The notes below the pieces were generated by a model. It saw only the letters and a list, made by a program, of their open reading frames with translations, ran no database searches and was not told the DNA's origin. The translations under genes were made by a program, and so were the position numbers. 64,000 nucleotides of DNA from Arachidicoccus sp. (lineage in GTDB: Bacteria > Bacteroidota > Bacteroidia > Chitinophagales > Chitinophagaceae). The first letter of the stretch is position 1; each line of letters opens with the position of its first letter. The stretch lies in the NCBI GenBank assembly GCA_028283605.1, contig JAPWKH010000033.1:1-64000 (forward strand). The letters are read 5' to 3'. This document shows, one piece after another, positions 17,262-27,044 of the stretch.

Positions 17262-19898
17262 ATGTCAAAGCGTTCCATATTATCATCTAGACCCATAATA
17301 AGCGTTGTGGACGTAGAATTATCAAGTAAGCGAAAATTAATTGCTTTCATTATTCCAATTTTTAAGCATAGTACGCTTCTGAATGATGCAATATATTCTA
17401 TTTTATCCGCAAATGGCGGCGATAACGTGGAGATTGTTATTGTAGATGATGGGTGCCCAAACTTAGAGACAATGCTTACAGGGTGTGGCGCGGTGCAGAA
17501 TCACGCCCAAATTACATATCTGCGAGGACCGAATAGGGGGCTTAGTGGCGCGCGCAATGTGGGCATTAATTATTTGCAGAAGCATTCCGAAGCGGAAGCA
17601 TATTATCTGTTAGATGCCGACAATATGATCTCTCAATGGACAATAGACCAGATGCGGGAAAAGCTCACAAACTTTCCTGAAATTGACTGGTATTATCCCG
17701 ACATCAAAATGTTTGGCATGGAAAGTCTGACGGGTTATCCCGGAAAATTTTCACCTCTAGATCTTGTGATAGAGAATATTTGTGAAGCGGGCAGTCTGGT
17801 ACGGGCGCGAGTTTTTAAAGATGGGTTGCGGTTTGACGAAAGTTTAAAGCTGGGTTTTGAGGACTGGGATTTTTTTCTTTCGGCCGCTGAACTTGGGTTT
17901 CATGGCATGAACTTTCCGGAGATCGGTTTTAATTATCGCAAGCGCCCAGAGAGTATGCTGGCGGATGCTGATCGAGAAAGAAGTGGCATTGTTAAGGCCT
18001 TGGTGGAAAAGCATCCGTGGATGAATGATGTTAAATGGTTGACTAAAGCAGAAAACATTCTCGTCCCACGGTACACTATATATCTTTTTGATTTGGGTAT
18101 AGTTGTTAGATCATCTGGTATGATGGCGGCGAAAAATATTTCTATTGATGAGTATATTAGAGATTTTAATCTGTACGATCCAGCTCCGGAAGAAGCAAAT
18201 ATAGGATCTTTCCTAATTGTTACCAGTTCGAATATATGGGAAATGCTCCAAAAAAGTAATATTGGAGAGTGGTGTCTTTATGATTTGGAAAAGCGTCTCG
18301 ATAATTCATTAATGGTGTCAATGAATTTCGAAGCCGCAGAGGGCGAGATTAAAATTTATAAACCCACATCTATAGGTGTGTCTGATTTCAATATTTTGAT
18401 GTTTAACACTGTCGTATTTCGGAAGGCTGTAAATGATCCTAGCGAAGACCGGATCAGCAATCTGATAAATAATAAGTTAGAGAGCACGCATTCGCTGCGA
18501 ATTGTTAAATTGATGGGATATGACCCTGATCCTGAACTAGTAAATATGAGGCGCGCCATCCAGGATGCTGTATTAGAATTGCGCAGCGAAATTCTAAGAC
18601 AGCGCGCAGCCAGTTGCGAATTAGTTTTCAGCAGAAAAGCATTTGATCGCGTTGGTATAAGAAGTAAAGAAAATTTTGCGAAGGCTCTGCGTTCGAAGGC
18701 GAATGGTGCAATATTGCCCCCGGCCATCAACCGTAAAAGCATCGAGATCGCCTTCATATTGCCCATTGTTGATTTTGGCGGTGTAGAAAAGGTAACATTT
18801 GCTGTTGCTGAACAGTTCAAGAAGTTAGGCTACGGAACAACCCTGATCGTTTTCAAATCCAGACGGGCCATTTTCAGTGATGCCATAGATCGGTTCTTTG
18901 ATCGCGTCTTCTTTATCGACAATGAGGAATTTGAATCATGGACCGGCCCACGGTTTATGGGAACCAACTTGCCCAAGTGGGGGCTCCAGGGCGCCCATCA
19001 GGCGGAAGTCAATCTTCTGAGTACTTTTGATGTCGTTATAAATGCGCATGGAGCGGATGCGTTCGGTCTTCTGGGAGACATCCGTCGCAATGGTGTCATC
19101 ACGGTGGCTTATTTACATCTATTCGACCAGTCCCCATCTGGTATAAATTGGGGGCACCCTGATTTGGCTATAGCTTATGAACATGCTGTTGACATTATGG
19201 CTGGCTGCTCGGAACTGATTTGTACGCAGTTGCATGCTGAAGGCGTTCCTGTTGGCAAGTTGGTGCCTGTGCCGAACGCGGCATCGCCATTTCTCGCACA
19301 ACCTCTTTTGCGCCCCATCAAAAAAGCAGACGAAGACAAACTTAACATTGTGTTCCTCGGGCGCTTAGATGTGCAGAAGGGCCTGCTGAGGCTTGAAAGC
19401 GTTTATAATCAATTGATCGACGATGAACGAATGCATTTTCGTATTGTTGGAAAATCGATTATCAACAACGCGTCTTCACAAGCCCTTTCCTTCAAGGCCA
19501 TTGAGCCGCCCATTTATGATTCCGCTGCCCTGGCGAACCTATATGAATGGGCGGATGTGCTTTTGTTGCCGTCGAACTACGAAGGTCTGCCACTGACAGT
19601 TATTGAGGCCATGAAATATGGCGTCATTCCTATTGTTACCGATGTCGGCGCTAATAGTGAAGTGGTCGTGAACGGTGTAAACGGGTATATCTTTGCTTTA
19701 GATAACTATGTCGAGAAGACTGTGGAAACCTTGCGCCGCTTGAGCACGAGCAAGGATCTGTTATATAGCTTGTCCCAGCAGGCGGTACTGGATACAGAGG
19801 ACCGTACTTGGGAAAAAGCAATTGCCGGCCTTGAAGGCCGAATCCGCGGAATGATTGAAAAAAAGAGAGTTAAACGTCTATCACCGCCTCTCGGATAA
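17262..19898 (+). CDS. Bifunctional glycosyltransferase (GT2 fused to GT4)
   Basis: 878 residues from MSKRSILSS. The N-terminal GT-A domain has IAFIIPIFKHSTLLNDAIYS, VEIVIVDDGCPN, RGPNRGLSGARNVGI, the metal-binding LLDADNM (about residue 118) and the acceptor-site motif GFEDWDFF (about 200). The C-terminal GT-B domain starts near residue 500 (IVDFGGVEKVTFAVAEQF) and has VFLGRLDVQKG (about 695) and the GT4 signature SNYEGLPLTVIEAMKYG (about 770). The middle 200 residues are not recognised. Such fusions add two successive sugars to a surface polysaccharide or O-antigen. AT-rich composition suggests acquisition with its neighbours. An upstream TTG at 17247 is a less likely start. Confidence 0.85.
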   Translation: MSKRSILSSRPIISVVDVELSSKRKLIAFIIPIFKHSTLLNDAIYSILSANGGDNVEIVIVDDGCPNLETMLTGCGAVQNHAQITYLRGPNRGLSGARNVGINYLQKHSEAEAYYLLDADNMISQWTIDQMREKLTNFPEIDWYYPDIKMFGMESLTGYPGKFSPLDLVIENICEAGSLVRARVFKDGLRFDESLKLGFEDWDFFLSAAELGFHGMNFPEIGFNYRKRPESMLADADRERSGIVKALVEKHPWMNDVKWLTKAENILVPRYTIYLFDLGIVVRSSGMMAAKNISIDEYIRDFNLYDPAPEEANIGSFLIVTSSNIWEMLQKSNIGEWCLYDLEKRLDNSLMVSMNFEAAEGEIKIYKPTSIGVSDFNILMFNTVVFRKAVNDPSEDRISNLINNKLESTHSLRIVKLMGYDPDPELVNMRRAIQDAVLELRSEILRQRAASCELVFSRKAFDRVGIRSKENFAKALRSKANGAILPPAINRKSIEIAFILPIVDFGGVEKVTFAVAEQFKKLGYGTTLIVFKSRRAIFSDAIDRFFDRVFFIDNEEFESWTGPRFMGTNLPKWGLQGAHQAEVNLLSTFDVVINAHGADAFGLLGDIRRNGVITVAYLHLFDQSPSGINWGHPDLAIAYEHAVDIMAGCSELICTQLHAEGVPVGKLVPVPNAASPFLAQPLLRPIKKADEDKLNIVFLGRLDVQKGLLRLESVYNQLIDDERMHFRIVGKSIINNASSQALSFKAIEPPIYDSAALANLYEWADVLLLPSNYEGLPLTVIEAMKYGVIPIVTDVGANSEVVVNGVNGYIFALDNYVEKTVETLRRLSTSKDLLYSLSQQAVLDTEDRTWEKAIAGLEGRIRGMIEKKRVKRLSPPLG

Positions 19899-20096
19899 CT
19901 CTGAAATTCCAGTGAAGCCCGAATGTTGCGGTGGCAGGGCAGGCGCGGCTTTCAATGCTGGGAATGTGATCGGGAGAAGGAAATGCTTGCGCATGAGGAC
20001 TAGCATCATGTGGCTGGTATGTAGAAAAAAGTGTGCTGTGTCGTCCGTACAGATGGTTCCATCACGATAGCGCGACAAAATTATAATAGGTTTTAT

Positions 20097-21224
20097 ATGA
20101 AGCTTGGGCTTGTCCATTTCAATCATGAAGACAGAAATAATCTGACTGTATGGCAGGATATCCGTAAGTCGTCTTGGAAGCCGAATTACGGTGATATGTT
20201 GGTTTGCGCCTCGGTAATCAGGCAGGTCGAAGGTGCTTCACAAGGGGCTCGCATCGGCTTTGGCGGTGTTCTACAGACTCAAGTCGATCGTGCGATCGTT
20301 CGCGGGTCCACTTATCTACACGAGGCCTTCGATTTCGAGGCCGCCAACAAGACCCTCGACAGCATAAACGCACCATTGGCTATTGTCGGCCTCGGTGCGC
20401 AAAGCCCGGTCATGGATCCGACTTTTCTTGATGACAACGAAGGCGCAAAAGGATTTATCGCGCGACTGAACGAAAAGTCCGCGAGCATATCGGTGCGTGG
20501 TGCGTTTACCGCTGAAGTCGTAGAGCGGCTCGGCGGGAAAAATATCCGGATCACGGGCTGCCCTTCGTTGTTCTATGCAATGGCCTGCCCCGTGGTTCAG
20601 GTGCCGGAATTGCTCAAGATGCCGCAACGTTCCATGGGCATATCCATCCATTCCGGCCTAATGAAGAATATCTTCTGCCACGCACCGCTCGAGGCGCGCG
20701 AAAAGCACGGCAAAGTTATCGCCTGGGCGATAGAGAACGCTGCGAACGTTTCGATCTTCGAGCAGGGTGTATTGCTGGAATATGACGTTGCCGATCACAC
20801 TCTCAGCTTCGAGGAGCGCCGCAAGGCCGCCGTACAAGTCATCGAACGTATCGGAGCGCAGGAACTTTTTGCGCCAGAAGACTTGATGGCGCGCATGGTG
20901 AGCGTCAAGAGTATCGAAGAATGGTTAGCTAAGGTGCGCGATGTCGATGCAATTATCGGTTTCCGTTTCCACGGCAACATGGTTGCTCTATTACAAGGCA
21001 AGCCCTGTTACTACTATACCTATGATTCGCGTCTGAAGGAGTTTTGCGACGTCTATGGCCTGCCCCACCAGGATGTTACCGGGCCGTGGGTGGACCCCGT
21101 AACGGCTATGGTGGAGTATAACTGGGATGCGGCCAACAAGCGCATGGCCGGGCTGTTCGAGGAAATGAAGACCTTCTATGCAGAAAATGGCTTCGTAACG
21201 ATGTTCGATAGAATTATCGTTTAA
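20097..21224 (+). CDS. Polysaccharide pyruvyl transferase family protein
   Basis: 375 residues from MKLGLVHFNHEDRNNLTVWQ. Typical features of the family are WKPNYGDMLVCASVIRQ (a GD near the N-terminus), APLAIVGLGAQSP, ISVRGAFTAEVVERLG, NIRITGCPSLFY, and the C-terminal VDAIIGFRFHGNMVALLQGK with the conserved RxHG. These enzymes transfer pyruvate ketals, or in some members other groups, to sugars of exopolysaccharides. The gene lies 198 bases after the fused glycosyltransferase in the same direction. Its composition is more GC-rich than the two genes before it, so the cluster may be a mosaic. The gene is intact. Confidence 0.85.
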   Translation: MKLGLVHFNHEDRNNLTVWQDIRKSSWKPNYGDMLVCASVIRQVEGASQGARIGFGGVLQTQVDRAIVRGSTYLHEAFDFEAANKTLDSINAPLAIVGLGAQSPVMDPTFLDDNEGAKGFIARLNEKSASISVRGAFTAEVVERLGGKNIRITGCPSLFYAMACPVVQVPELLKMPQRSMGISIHSGLMKNIFCHAPLEAREKHGKVIAWAIENAANVSIFEQGVLLEYDVADHTLSFEERRKAAVQVIERIGAQELFAPEDLMARMVSVKSIEEWLAKVRDVDAIIGFRFHGNMVALLQGKPCYYYTYDSRLKEFCDVYGLPHQDVTGPWVDPVTAMVEYNWDAANKRMAGLFEEMKTFYAENGFVTMFDRIIV

Positions 21225-21548
21225 TTTCTTCTTAGGCTGTAGTTTGCAGAATTTATAAACTACAAATCTTAGGCGATTATGATGAAATTAAAGCTTTCTA
21301 CCGGAGCTCTTAAATTGCGACGTTGCCCCTTGATGTTATCCAATCTTGAGTTCGCTCGGGCGGTTGGTTTTTCCGTTTTGGATACTGGTGGGAGCGTCGG
21401 TGACCGGCGCGGAGCTGTGCGATGAGCGCAGCGCCAGGTCACTACGACGCGGGTTGAAATTGCGGGCATACTCGGCCGGCGTCAACCAGCCGATCCGGGA
21501 ATGTGGTCGTTGGGTGTTGTAATCCGTCCTCCAGGTTTGAAGTACCGC

Positions 21549-22271
21549 TCAGGCATGAGCCAAAGACGTGAAAAGCGTCTCGTTGAGCAGCTCATCTCTC
21601 AAACGCCCGTTGAAGCTTTCCACAAAGGCGTTCTGGTTGGGCTTGCCCGGTGCGATGTAGTGCCAACCCACCCGGCTGGAATCTGCCCAGGACAGGATGG
21701 CATTGCTGGTGAATTCCGTTCCATTATCGCTGACGATCATCTTGGGTCGGCCCCGCTCAGCAATGATCCTATCGAGTTCGCGCGCGACGCGGCCGCCTGA
21801 CAGCGATGTGTCGACGGTGAGTGTCAGGCATTCCCGTGAACAATCGTCGACCACACACAAGATGCGCAAGCGACGGCCGTCAGTGAGTTGATCCGATACA
21901 AAGTCCAGTGACCAACGCTCGTTCGGCGCCATGGGCAGCAGCATGGGTGAGCGTGTGCCCATGGCACGCTTACGGCCACCGCGGCGCCGCACGGTGAGCT
22001 TCTCCTCCCGATACATTCGGAAGAGCCGTTTGTGGTTCACGACAAAGCCTTCCCGCTTCAAAAGGACGTGGAGGCGGCGATAGCCAAACCGCCGGCGTTC
22101 GGTCGCCATAGAACGCATGCGTTCGCGCAAGGTGCCGTCGTCACTATGCCTGGAGGCATAACGAACCGTCATCCGGCAACATGAAATGACCTGGCACGCC
22201 CGTCGCTCGCTCATCTCGTAGGTGGCTTCAAGATAAGCAACAGCTTCCCGCCGAGCGGCGGGCGCTACCAT
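21549..22271 (-). CDS. IS407-type transposase OrfB with premature stop
   Basis: 240 residues of the IS3-family integrase-core protein. The DDE triad is complete: D123 (WSLDFVSD), D182 (VSDNGTEF) and E218 (NAFVESFNG), with 35 residues between the last two as expected. The frame stops at TGA 21549-21551 (SLAHA-stop), but the next 70 codons are open in the same frame and read AVLQTWRTDYNTQRPHSRIG and WLTPAEYARNFNPRRS, the normal conserved C-terminus, ending at 21336. TGA for CGA (Arg) is a single C-to-T change. Copy 1 has the same TGA. It is made as an OrfAB fusion by -1 frameshifting. Confidence 0.85.
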   Translation of the reverse strand: MVAPAARREAVAYLEATYEMSERRACQVISCCRMTVRYASRHSDDGTLRERMRSMATERRRFGYRRLHVLLKREGFVVNHKRLFRMYREEKLTVRRRGGRKRAMGTRSPMLLPMAPNERWSLDFVSDQLTDGRRLRILCVVDDCSRECLTLTVDTSLSGGRVARELDRIIAERGRPKMIVSDNGTEFTSNAILSWADSSRVGWHYIAPGKPNQNAFVESFNGRLRDELLNETLFTSLAHA

Positions 22272-22531
22272 TTTTTTCCAAGCAGGTCTTTCAACGCGAC
22301 ATTGTCCAGCATCGCGTCGGCCAGCATACGCTTCAGCTTGGCGTTCTCATCTTCCAGCGACTTCAGCCGCTTGGCCTCAGATACTTCCATGCCGCCGTAC
22401 TTGGCCTTCCACTTGTAAATGCTGGCGTCGCTCACGCCGTGCTTGCGACACAGATCCGACACCGGAACACCGGTCTCGTGCTCCTTCAAAATCGATATGA
22501 TCTGCTCTTCTGTGAATCGGCTTCGCTTCAT
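22265..22531 (-). CDS. IS407-type OrfA
   Basis: 88 residues, [20 protein letters not shown], with a helix-turn-helix ([20 protein letters not shown]) and a C-terminal leucine-zipper-like coiled coil ([20 protein letters not shown]). It binds the element's ends and supplies the N-terminal part of the OrfAB transposase. It ends LLGKKW-stop, overlapping OrfB by seven bases. Intact here, broken in copy 1. Confidence 0.88.
   Translation of the reverse strand: MKRSRFTEEQIISILKEHETGVPVSDLCRKHGVSDASIYKWKAKYGGMEVSEAKRLKSLEDENAKLKRMLADAMLDNVALKDLLGKKW
22271..22277 (-). other. Programmed -1 frameshift site (A7) between OrfA and OrfB
   Basis: Seven As on the minus strand, within GGAAAAAAATGGTAG, just before the OrfA stop. 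This is the standard slippery position of IS3-family elements, used to make the OrfAB fusion. The same run is present in copy 1. Confidence 0.7.
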
Positions 22532-22681
22532 TCTCTGGTCCTCTTTTAAGGCCAGAGCTAACTTTAAACTGGATTAAATCCCGGGGGCAACGTCGCGGTT
22601 TTCTGACGATAGAAGACGATACTGCTGCGACAGGTTGCTGTGACAGTAGTTGACTGCGATATAGGGAGATTGTTTTAAGGT

Positions 22682-22711
22682 CTTGGTTTTGGACGATAAA
22701 TCGTCACCAAG
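22682..22711 (-). terminator. Hairpin downstream of tRNA-Leu
   Basis: CTTGGT (22682-22687) pairs with ACCAAG (22706-22711), with an inner perfect stem GACGAT/ATCGTC (22692-22697 and 22700-22705). It lies nine bases beyond the tRNA 3' end on the transcribed strand. No strong T tract follows, so it may be a terminator or a processing signal. Confidence 0.35.
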
Positions 22712-22719
22712 AAGCCTAA

Positions 22720-22806
<87 letters not shown>

Positions 22807-22940
22807 ACTTGTCTTAGGTGGTAGTCTTCACCGTTACCGATGAAGGCGGCGACCTATAGGGGCAAATTTTTCGCGGGTCAACGATTTTAATGACGGTTTT
22901 TACAAAAGTTTTTAATCACGCTTCAATAATTGTGCAAAAC

Positions 22941-25115
22941 TCAATCATCCGACTTTATCGGCCCCAATTTATAGCTAAGGCCAATATAAAGGTTGGGTCC
23001 GCGGAAAATAACTCGTGTATCGTCGCGCACCTGTACCGTCCGGCTTATATTTCGGTAACGGCCGGAATCAAAGATATTATAACCATTGGTGATCAATTTC
23101 AGGCGTGGAGATAATTGATGGCTGTAGGACAGATTTAACAAAGTATAGCCTGATTGAGTCCCTTGAGCTGAGAGGGTTCGTCCATATGATTGCAAACTTA
23201 GCTGTATATTATCCGGCTTATAGGGTTTGAAGGTAAGGCTAGCCTTGCTTTCATAAGACATGCCGGAATTATGCGTTTCCATTCTCTCGAAGTTGGTTTC
23301 CAGTTCGTTATAAAAAATATCTGCGCTTAAGCTGTAGCTGATCTTTGACGACAGGTTTGCATCCAATGACAAGTCCAGCCCGCCCGCTAGGCCCTTTCCG
23401 GCATTTTCGCGTGTCGTGACCAGAACTGTATCCGAAACGAAATAGACGTAATCCGTCAGCGTGTTTTTACTGCGCCGGTAATAAAGCGTGGCCTCGTAGC
23501 TGAAGGGTCGGGTAGAATGGTTATAACTGGCTTCAAAAGACTGAGTTTGCGATGGCTTGAGATACGGGTTACCTATAAAGATATCCTGGCCGCCTGTATT
23601 GGTGGTCAGAGGATTGAGGTCATTCGCCGTTGGCCGTTCGATCCGTTGGCTGTAACTGAGTTTGATGCCGTTGGCCTCAGAAATATCCCTACTAAGGTAG
23701 AGGCTCGGGCTCCATTGTGTGTCGGAAGTACGGGTGTAGGACTCCAGGCGACTCTGACGTAAGTCAGTTTGCATGTTTTCTACACGTATTCCACCCTGAA
23801 GAGTCCAGTCAAAAACCGGCGCCTCATAAGTCGCATAGGCAGCGCTTAAAGTCTGGTTTATCAAAAAGCGGTCAGTTTGGCTTGTGTTTGTAGTTTCTGC
23901 GCCTGTGGCAATATCGATGTCCAGGGCGTAGTTATAGGATTGATTGCGATTGCTTTCGATATCGAAGCCTGCCGTCCACTGCCGGTCACCAGAGAGGGGA
24001 AGTACGTAATCTCCGCTCACATTGTCTGTTAACTGCCGGTCGTTCCGACTGAGGTCGTAGGCCCTGACTAGTGCCTGGCTATCCGGGTCATAAACCCGGT
24101 AATTGCGCTGGCTGTAGGGATCGACCTCTTCATGGCGCCAGCTTATATTAAAGCTTTCTCCCTCCTTAAGTCCCTTATGCTTATAGGTCAGGATCAGGGA
24201 GGCTGTATCCTGGTTTTCGGGCCCGGATGAACGCGTAATCGTGTCATCACTCAGTTGGCCCTCAGCATTATAAATTTTGATGCGATCTTCAATGTGACGG
24301 GTGAAGCTGCGTTGCGTAGCTTGCCCCGTCAGGCTCAGATTATCCTTGTCTGAAAGAGCATATGACAGGGCGGCATCCAGGGTGACCATGCGAACATGAT
24401 TATGGACCTGATAGTCTTCATGCATCAGATTTTGCGTATTGCCATCGCTGTCGAAGTGAGTTCGGTCGGCATGGCTGATCATCAGGCGCCCGTCTTCGCG
24501 CAGACTGAGCCCGCCATTCAGGCTGAGCTTGCCCAGATTCTGACTGCCGCTAACAGATGCATTGTAATGCCCGCTTTCTCCGGCATTTAGCGTTAGCTCG
24601 CCGGTCCCGCTTCGCTGTTGCGATTGCTTTGTTACTATGTTGATTATGGTGGCGCTGTCGGAACGGAACTGGGCGCCAGGATTGGTCACGACCTCAATCT
24701 TGCTGATTGTATTTGCCATCATGGATTGCAGGCTGTTTGCGCGGTTGCTGCCCGTAAGCGCCATTACCGGTTTGCCATCCACCAGTATCTGAACCGCCCC
24801 TTGGCCGCGCACCGTGACATTTCCATCCGGCGTGGCATTGACTGACGGCAGGGTGTTGAGCACATCGGCGACCGTGCCCGATGACGTCTGAAGGCTACCC
24901 TTCAGGTCATAGACCGTACGATCAGCCTTATAGACAACCGGAGGCGTTTGGCCGGTGACGATGATTGTAGTCGTGGCTGTATCCGTTTCGGCTGGCAGGG
25001 TTTCCCTGGCTTCAGCTTTGGGCTGGTCCTGCAGAACATGTCCCTGAACGGCCGTCGTGATGAACAGTGCCGAGACTGTAAAACCGCCTGAAAGTCCGAT
25101 TATACGCGGCGCCAT
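22941..25115 (-). CDS. TonB-dependent outer-membrane receptor
   Basis: 724 residues from MAPRIIGLSGG; GGAGGAGTG directly before the ATG at 25115 fixes the start. A signal peptide with hydrophobic core (FTVSALFITTAVQG) is followed by a plug domain (residues about 60-160: TIIVTGQTPPVVYKADRTVY, VADVLNTLPSVNATPDGNVT, VRGQGAVQILVDGKPV) and a 22-strand barrel of the outer-membrane beta-barrel family related to OMP_b-brl_3 (LKLSYSQRIERPTANDLNPL, IFIGNPYLKPSQTQSFEASY). It imports an unknown substrate across the outer membrane using TonB energy. The final residues (LYIGLSYKLGPIKSDD) do not end in Phe but extend slightly beyond. The gene is intact and isolated. Confidence 0.88.
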   Translation of the reverse strand: MAPRIIGLSGGFTVSALFITTAVQGHVLQDQPKAEARETLPAETDTATTTIIVTGQTPPVVYKADRTVYDLKGSLQTSSGTVADVLNTLPSVNATPDGNVTVRGQGAVQILVDGKPVMALTGSNRANSLQSMMANTISKIEVVTNPGAQFRSDSATIINIVTKQSQQRSGTGELTLNAGESGHYNASVSGSQNLGKLSLNGGLSLREDGRLMISHADRTHFDSDGNTQNLMHEDYQVHNHVRMVTLDAALSYALSDKDNLSLTGQATQRSFTRHIEDRIKIYNAEGQLSDDTITRSSGPENQDTASLILTYKHKGLKEGESFNISWRHEEVDPYSQRNYRVYDPDSQALVRAYDLSRNDRQLTDNVSGDYVLPLSGDRQWTAGFDIESNRNQSYNYALDIDIATGAETTNTSQTDRFLINQTLSAAYATYEAPVFDWTLQGGIRVENMQTDLRQSRLESYTRTSDTQWSPSLYLSRDISEANGIKLSYSQRIERPTANDLNPLTTNTGGQDIFIGNPYLKPSQTQSFEASYNHSTRPFSYEATLYYRRSKNTLTDYVYFVSDTVLVTTRENAGKGLAGGLDLSLDANLSSKISYSLSADIFYNELETNFERMETHNSGMSYESKASLTFKPYKPDNIQLSLQSYGRTLSAQGTQSGYTLLNLSYSHQLSPRLKLITNGYNIFDSGRYRNISRTVQVRDDTRVIFRGPNLYIGLSYKLGPIKSDD

Positions 25116-25410
25116 CACTCCTCCGTTTTGACCTCGCGCGAACCCCGTCACCGGACCGTTGATTCGTAATGCCCGTTTTCGAATACGCAAACAATGGGAA
25201 TTCCCTTGAAAGGCAAGTTTCGCTAAAACAGTTTAAGATGTGTTGTTAATATGCAAAATTTCAACCAAAGCGGCAATTTCTTACCGCCACATGGCGATTT
25301 TTGCGTTTACTGAAATTTTATAATTTCGAACACCTTGCCTATGGGTTTTTTGCACGTGTGGTTCTTTTGTATCATTTGACTGGGGAAGTTCCAAAAAAAT
25401 GGAGGCGGCA

Positions 25411-26673
25411 ATGCTGCAAACCTACCTGGGTGCCTTGATCCAACAGGGCTCACTCACGGTCCGCATCAATCCGAACAAGACCTATCATTTCGGCACCCCC
25501 ATACCGGAACGGCCGGATCTCGATGTTGCCATCTGGATTAACAGCCCATGGACCGCCTTCAAGATCGGCCTGCACCCCTATCTCTATTTCGGCGAGGCGG
25601 TCATGGAGGCCGATCTGATTGTCGAAAAGGGCAGTTTATGGAACCTGATCGAGCTGATCGGTCTCAATCTGCGCCATGCCCCTGATCGCGGTTGGCTGTC
25701 GCGCCTGCTGAATGGCATAAAACGCTTCATGCCGGCCCATTCGCGGACAGCATCGCGCGCCAATGTGGCGCACCATTATGATCTGTCTGAAAAGCTCTAT
25801 CGTCTGTTTCTCGACGAGGACATGCAGTATTCCTGCGCGTATTTCCAATGTTCGCAGGCCTCTCTGGAAGAAGCGCAGATCGCCAAGAAGGACCACATCG
25901 CCGACAAGCTCTATCTCTCGCCCGGCCAGAGTATACTGGATATCGGCTGTGGCTGGGGCGGCATGGCCCTGCACCTGGCTCAGCAGGCCGGGGTCAATGT
26001 CACCGGCGTGACGCTTTCGACCGAACAACTGGCCGTGGCCGAGCAGCGTGCTCTGGCGCCGAGCGTCAATGCTCGCGTGCGCTTTGAGCTTTGCGACTAT
26101 CGTGAGGTGACAGGCCTGTTCGACCGCATTGTCAGCGTCGGTATGTTCGAACATGTCGGGCAGGCCGGTTTCGACGGCTATTTCCAGACCGTAGCCGAGC
26201 GGCTGAAGGACGACGGTGTGGCCCTGATTCACACCATCGGCCGTCGTGGCAAGACCGGCGGGCGTTCGGCCTGGCTCAACAAATACATCTTCCCCGGCGG
26301 CTATATTCCCAGTTTATCGGAAATAACAGATTCGGTGGAGAAATCCGGTCTTTTCATCACTGATATCGAACCCCTGCGCCTGCATTATGCCGAAACCTGC
26401 CGGCACTGGCGCGAGCGCTTCCTGGCGCACCGTACGGAGATCGCCGCCCTCTATGACGAGCGCTTCTGCCGCATGTGGGAATTCTATCTTTGCTATTGCG
26501 AACTGGGTTTCCGCTATGGCGACCTGATGGTCTTTCAGGTGCAATTGGCCAAGCGGCTGGATACCCTGCCGATCACGCGCGACTACATGATGCCGCAGGC
26601 TTCAGCCCGCGTCGCCGAAGACGCCAGCGGCGAAGCGCTCAAAAGCCTTGCCCGTCTCGACCAGACGGCCTGA
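25411..26673 (+). CDS. cfa: Cyclopropane-fatty-acyl-phospholipid synthase
   Basis: 420 residues from MLQTYLGALIQQG; GGAGG five bases before the ATG at 25411 favours it over the ATG at 25399. It transfers a methylene group from S-adenosylmethionine to cis double bonds of membrane phospholipids. Visible are the N-terminal lipid-binding region (WTAFKIGLHPYLYFGEAVME), then AHHYDLSEKLYRLFLDEDMQ with YSCAYF, the SAM-binding LDIGCGWGGMALHLA (about residue 177), FDRIVSVGMFEHVG, and the C-terminal HYAETCRHWRERF and YLCYCELGFRYGDLMVFQ. Intact, with no partner genes beside it. Confidence 0.92.
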   Translation: MLQTYLGALIQQGSLTVRINPNKTYHFGTPIPERPDLDVAIWINSPWTAFKIGLHPYLYFGEAVMEADLIVEKGSLWNLIELIGLNLRHAPDRGWLSRLLNGIKRFMPAHSRTASRANVAHHYDLSEKLYRLFLDEDMQYSCAYFQCSQASLEEAQIAKKDHIADKLYLSPGQSILDIGCGWGGMALHLAQQAGVNVTGVTLSTEQLAVAEQRALAPSVNARVRFELCDYREVTGLFDRIVSVGMFEHVGQAGFDGYFQTVAERLKDDGVALIHTIGRRGKTGGRSAWLNKYIFPGGYIPSLSEITDSVEKSGLFITDIEPLRLHYAETCRHWRERFLAHRTEIAALYDERFCRMWEFYLCYCELGFRYGDLMVFQVQLAKRLDTLPITRDYMMPQASARVAEDASGEALKSLARLDQTA

Positions 26674-26850
26674 GGGGGCGAAATGCGGGCGAAACAGCGC
26701 CACGGTCCGGCGCGGATTGAAATCGCGCATTGGAATCCGCACCACATCTGACGCGCTGTAGTACTCCGGCACTGTGAGGCCAGCCCCGGCCTCGACCATG
26801 CTGAGCGCGCGTTCATCCTGCGCCGTTCGGTAGACCAGTGGCGGCCTTCA
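26602..26850 (-). pseudogene. LysR-type regulator, C-terminal remnant
   Basis: The minus strand reads RTAQDERALSMVEAGAGLTV, then PEYYSASDVVRIPMRDFNPR and RTVALFRPHFAPSGRLVETG, the end of a LysR substrate-binding domain (MVEAGLGITVLPEY, then VRIPIRDFNPRRTIAL in relatives). There is no DNA-binding domain and the N-terminal 230 or so residues are gone. Its 3' end overlaps the last codons of cfa. In intact genomes such a regulator could have controlled the neighbouring leucine-degradation genes, but that is inference. Confidence 0.6.
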
Positions 26851-26872
26851 AGGTGCCGATCCATGTACTATG

Positions 26873-27025
26873 AGGTGCAAGGGGCATCCCTGGTATGCCT
26901 CGGCCCGCCTGTGGGATGACGGTGTCATCGACCCGACCGATACGCGCCGTGTACTCGGCCTGGGACTTTCCGTCGCATTGAATGCCTACGTTTTACCCAC
27001 CAGTTTTGGTGTCTTCAGGATTTAA
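26873..27025 (+). pseudogene. mccB: Methylcrotonyl-CoA carboxylase beta subunit, C-terminal remnant
   Basis: The plus strand gives [18 protein letters not shown], then [17 protein letters not shown] and finally TSFGVFRI-stop, the last 50 residues of the carboxyltransferase subunit (relatives end in [17 protein letters not shown]...ETRFGVFRM). The other 480 or so residues are missing. It stands directly before the liuC-type gene, the normal order in leucine/isovalerate degradation operons, so a larger operon was cut here. Confidence 0.75.
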
Positions 27026-27044
27026 CCCCCGAAAGGAAAGCCTC

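Larger units (their letters stand above)
21318..22595 (-). mobile_element. IS3-family (IS407-type) insertion sequence, copy 2
   Basis: 1,278 bp, ends CGACGTTGCCCC at 21318 and GGGGCAACGTCG finishing at 22595. OrfA and OrfB overlap with a slippery run between them. It is nearly identical to copy 1 and has the same orientation. Flanks ATTG (left) and CGGT (right) do not match, so the 4-bp target duplication seen for copy 1 is absent. This suggests rearrangement next to this copy or a join made through the repeat. Confidence 0.88.

Noticed and set aside
19899-20096. Possible small gene between the fused glycosyltransferase and the pyruvyl transferase
   Set aside because: Short frames here have no start with a ribosome-binding site and no conserved text; left as intergenic.
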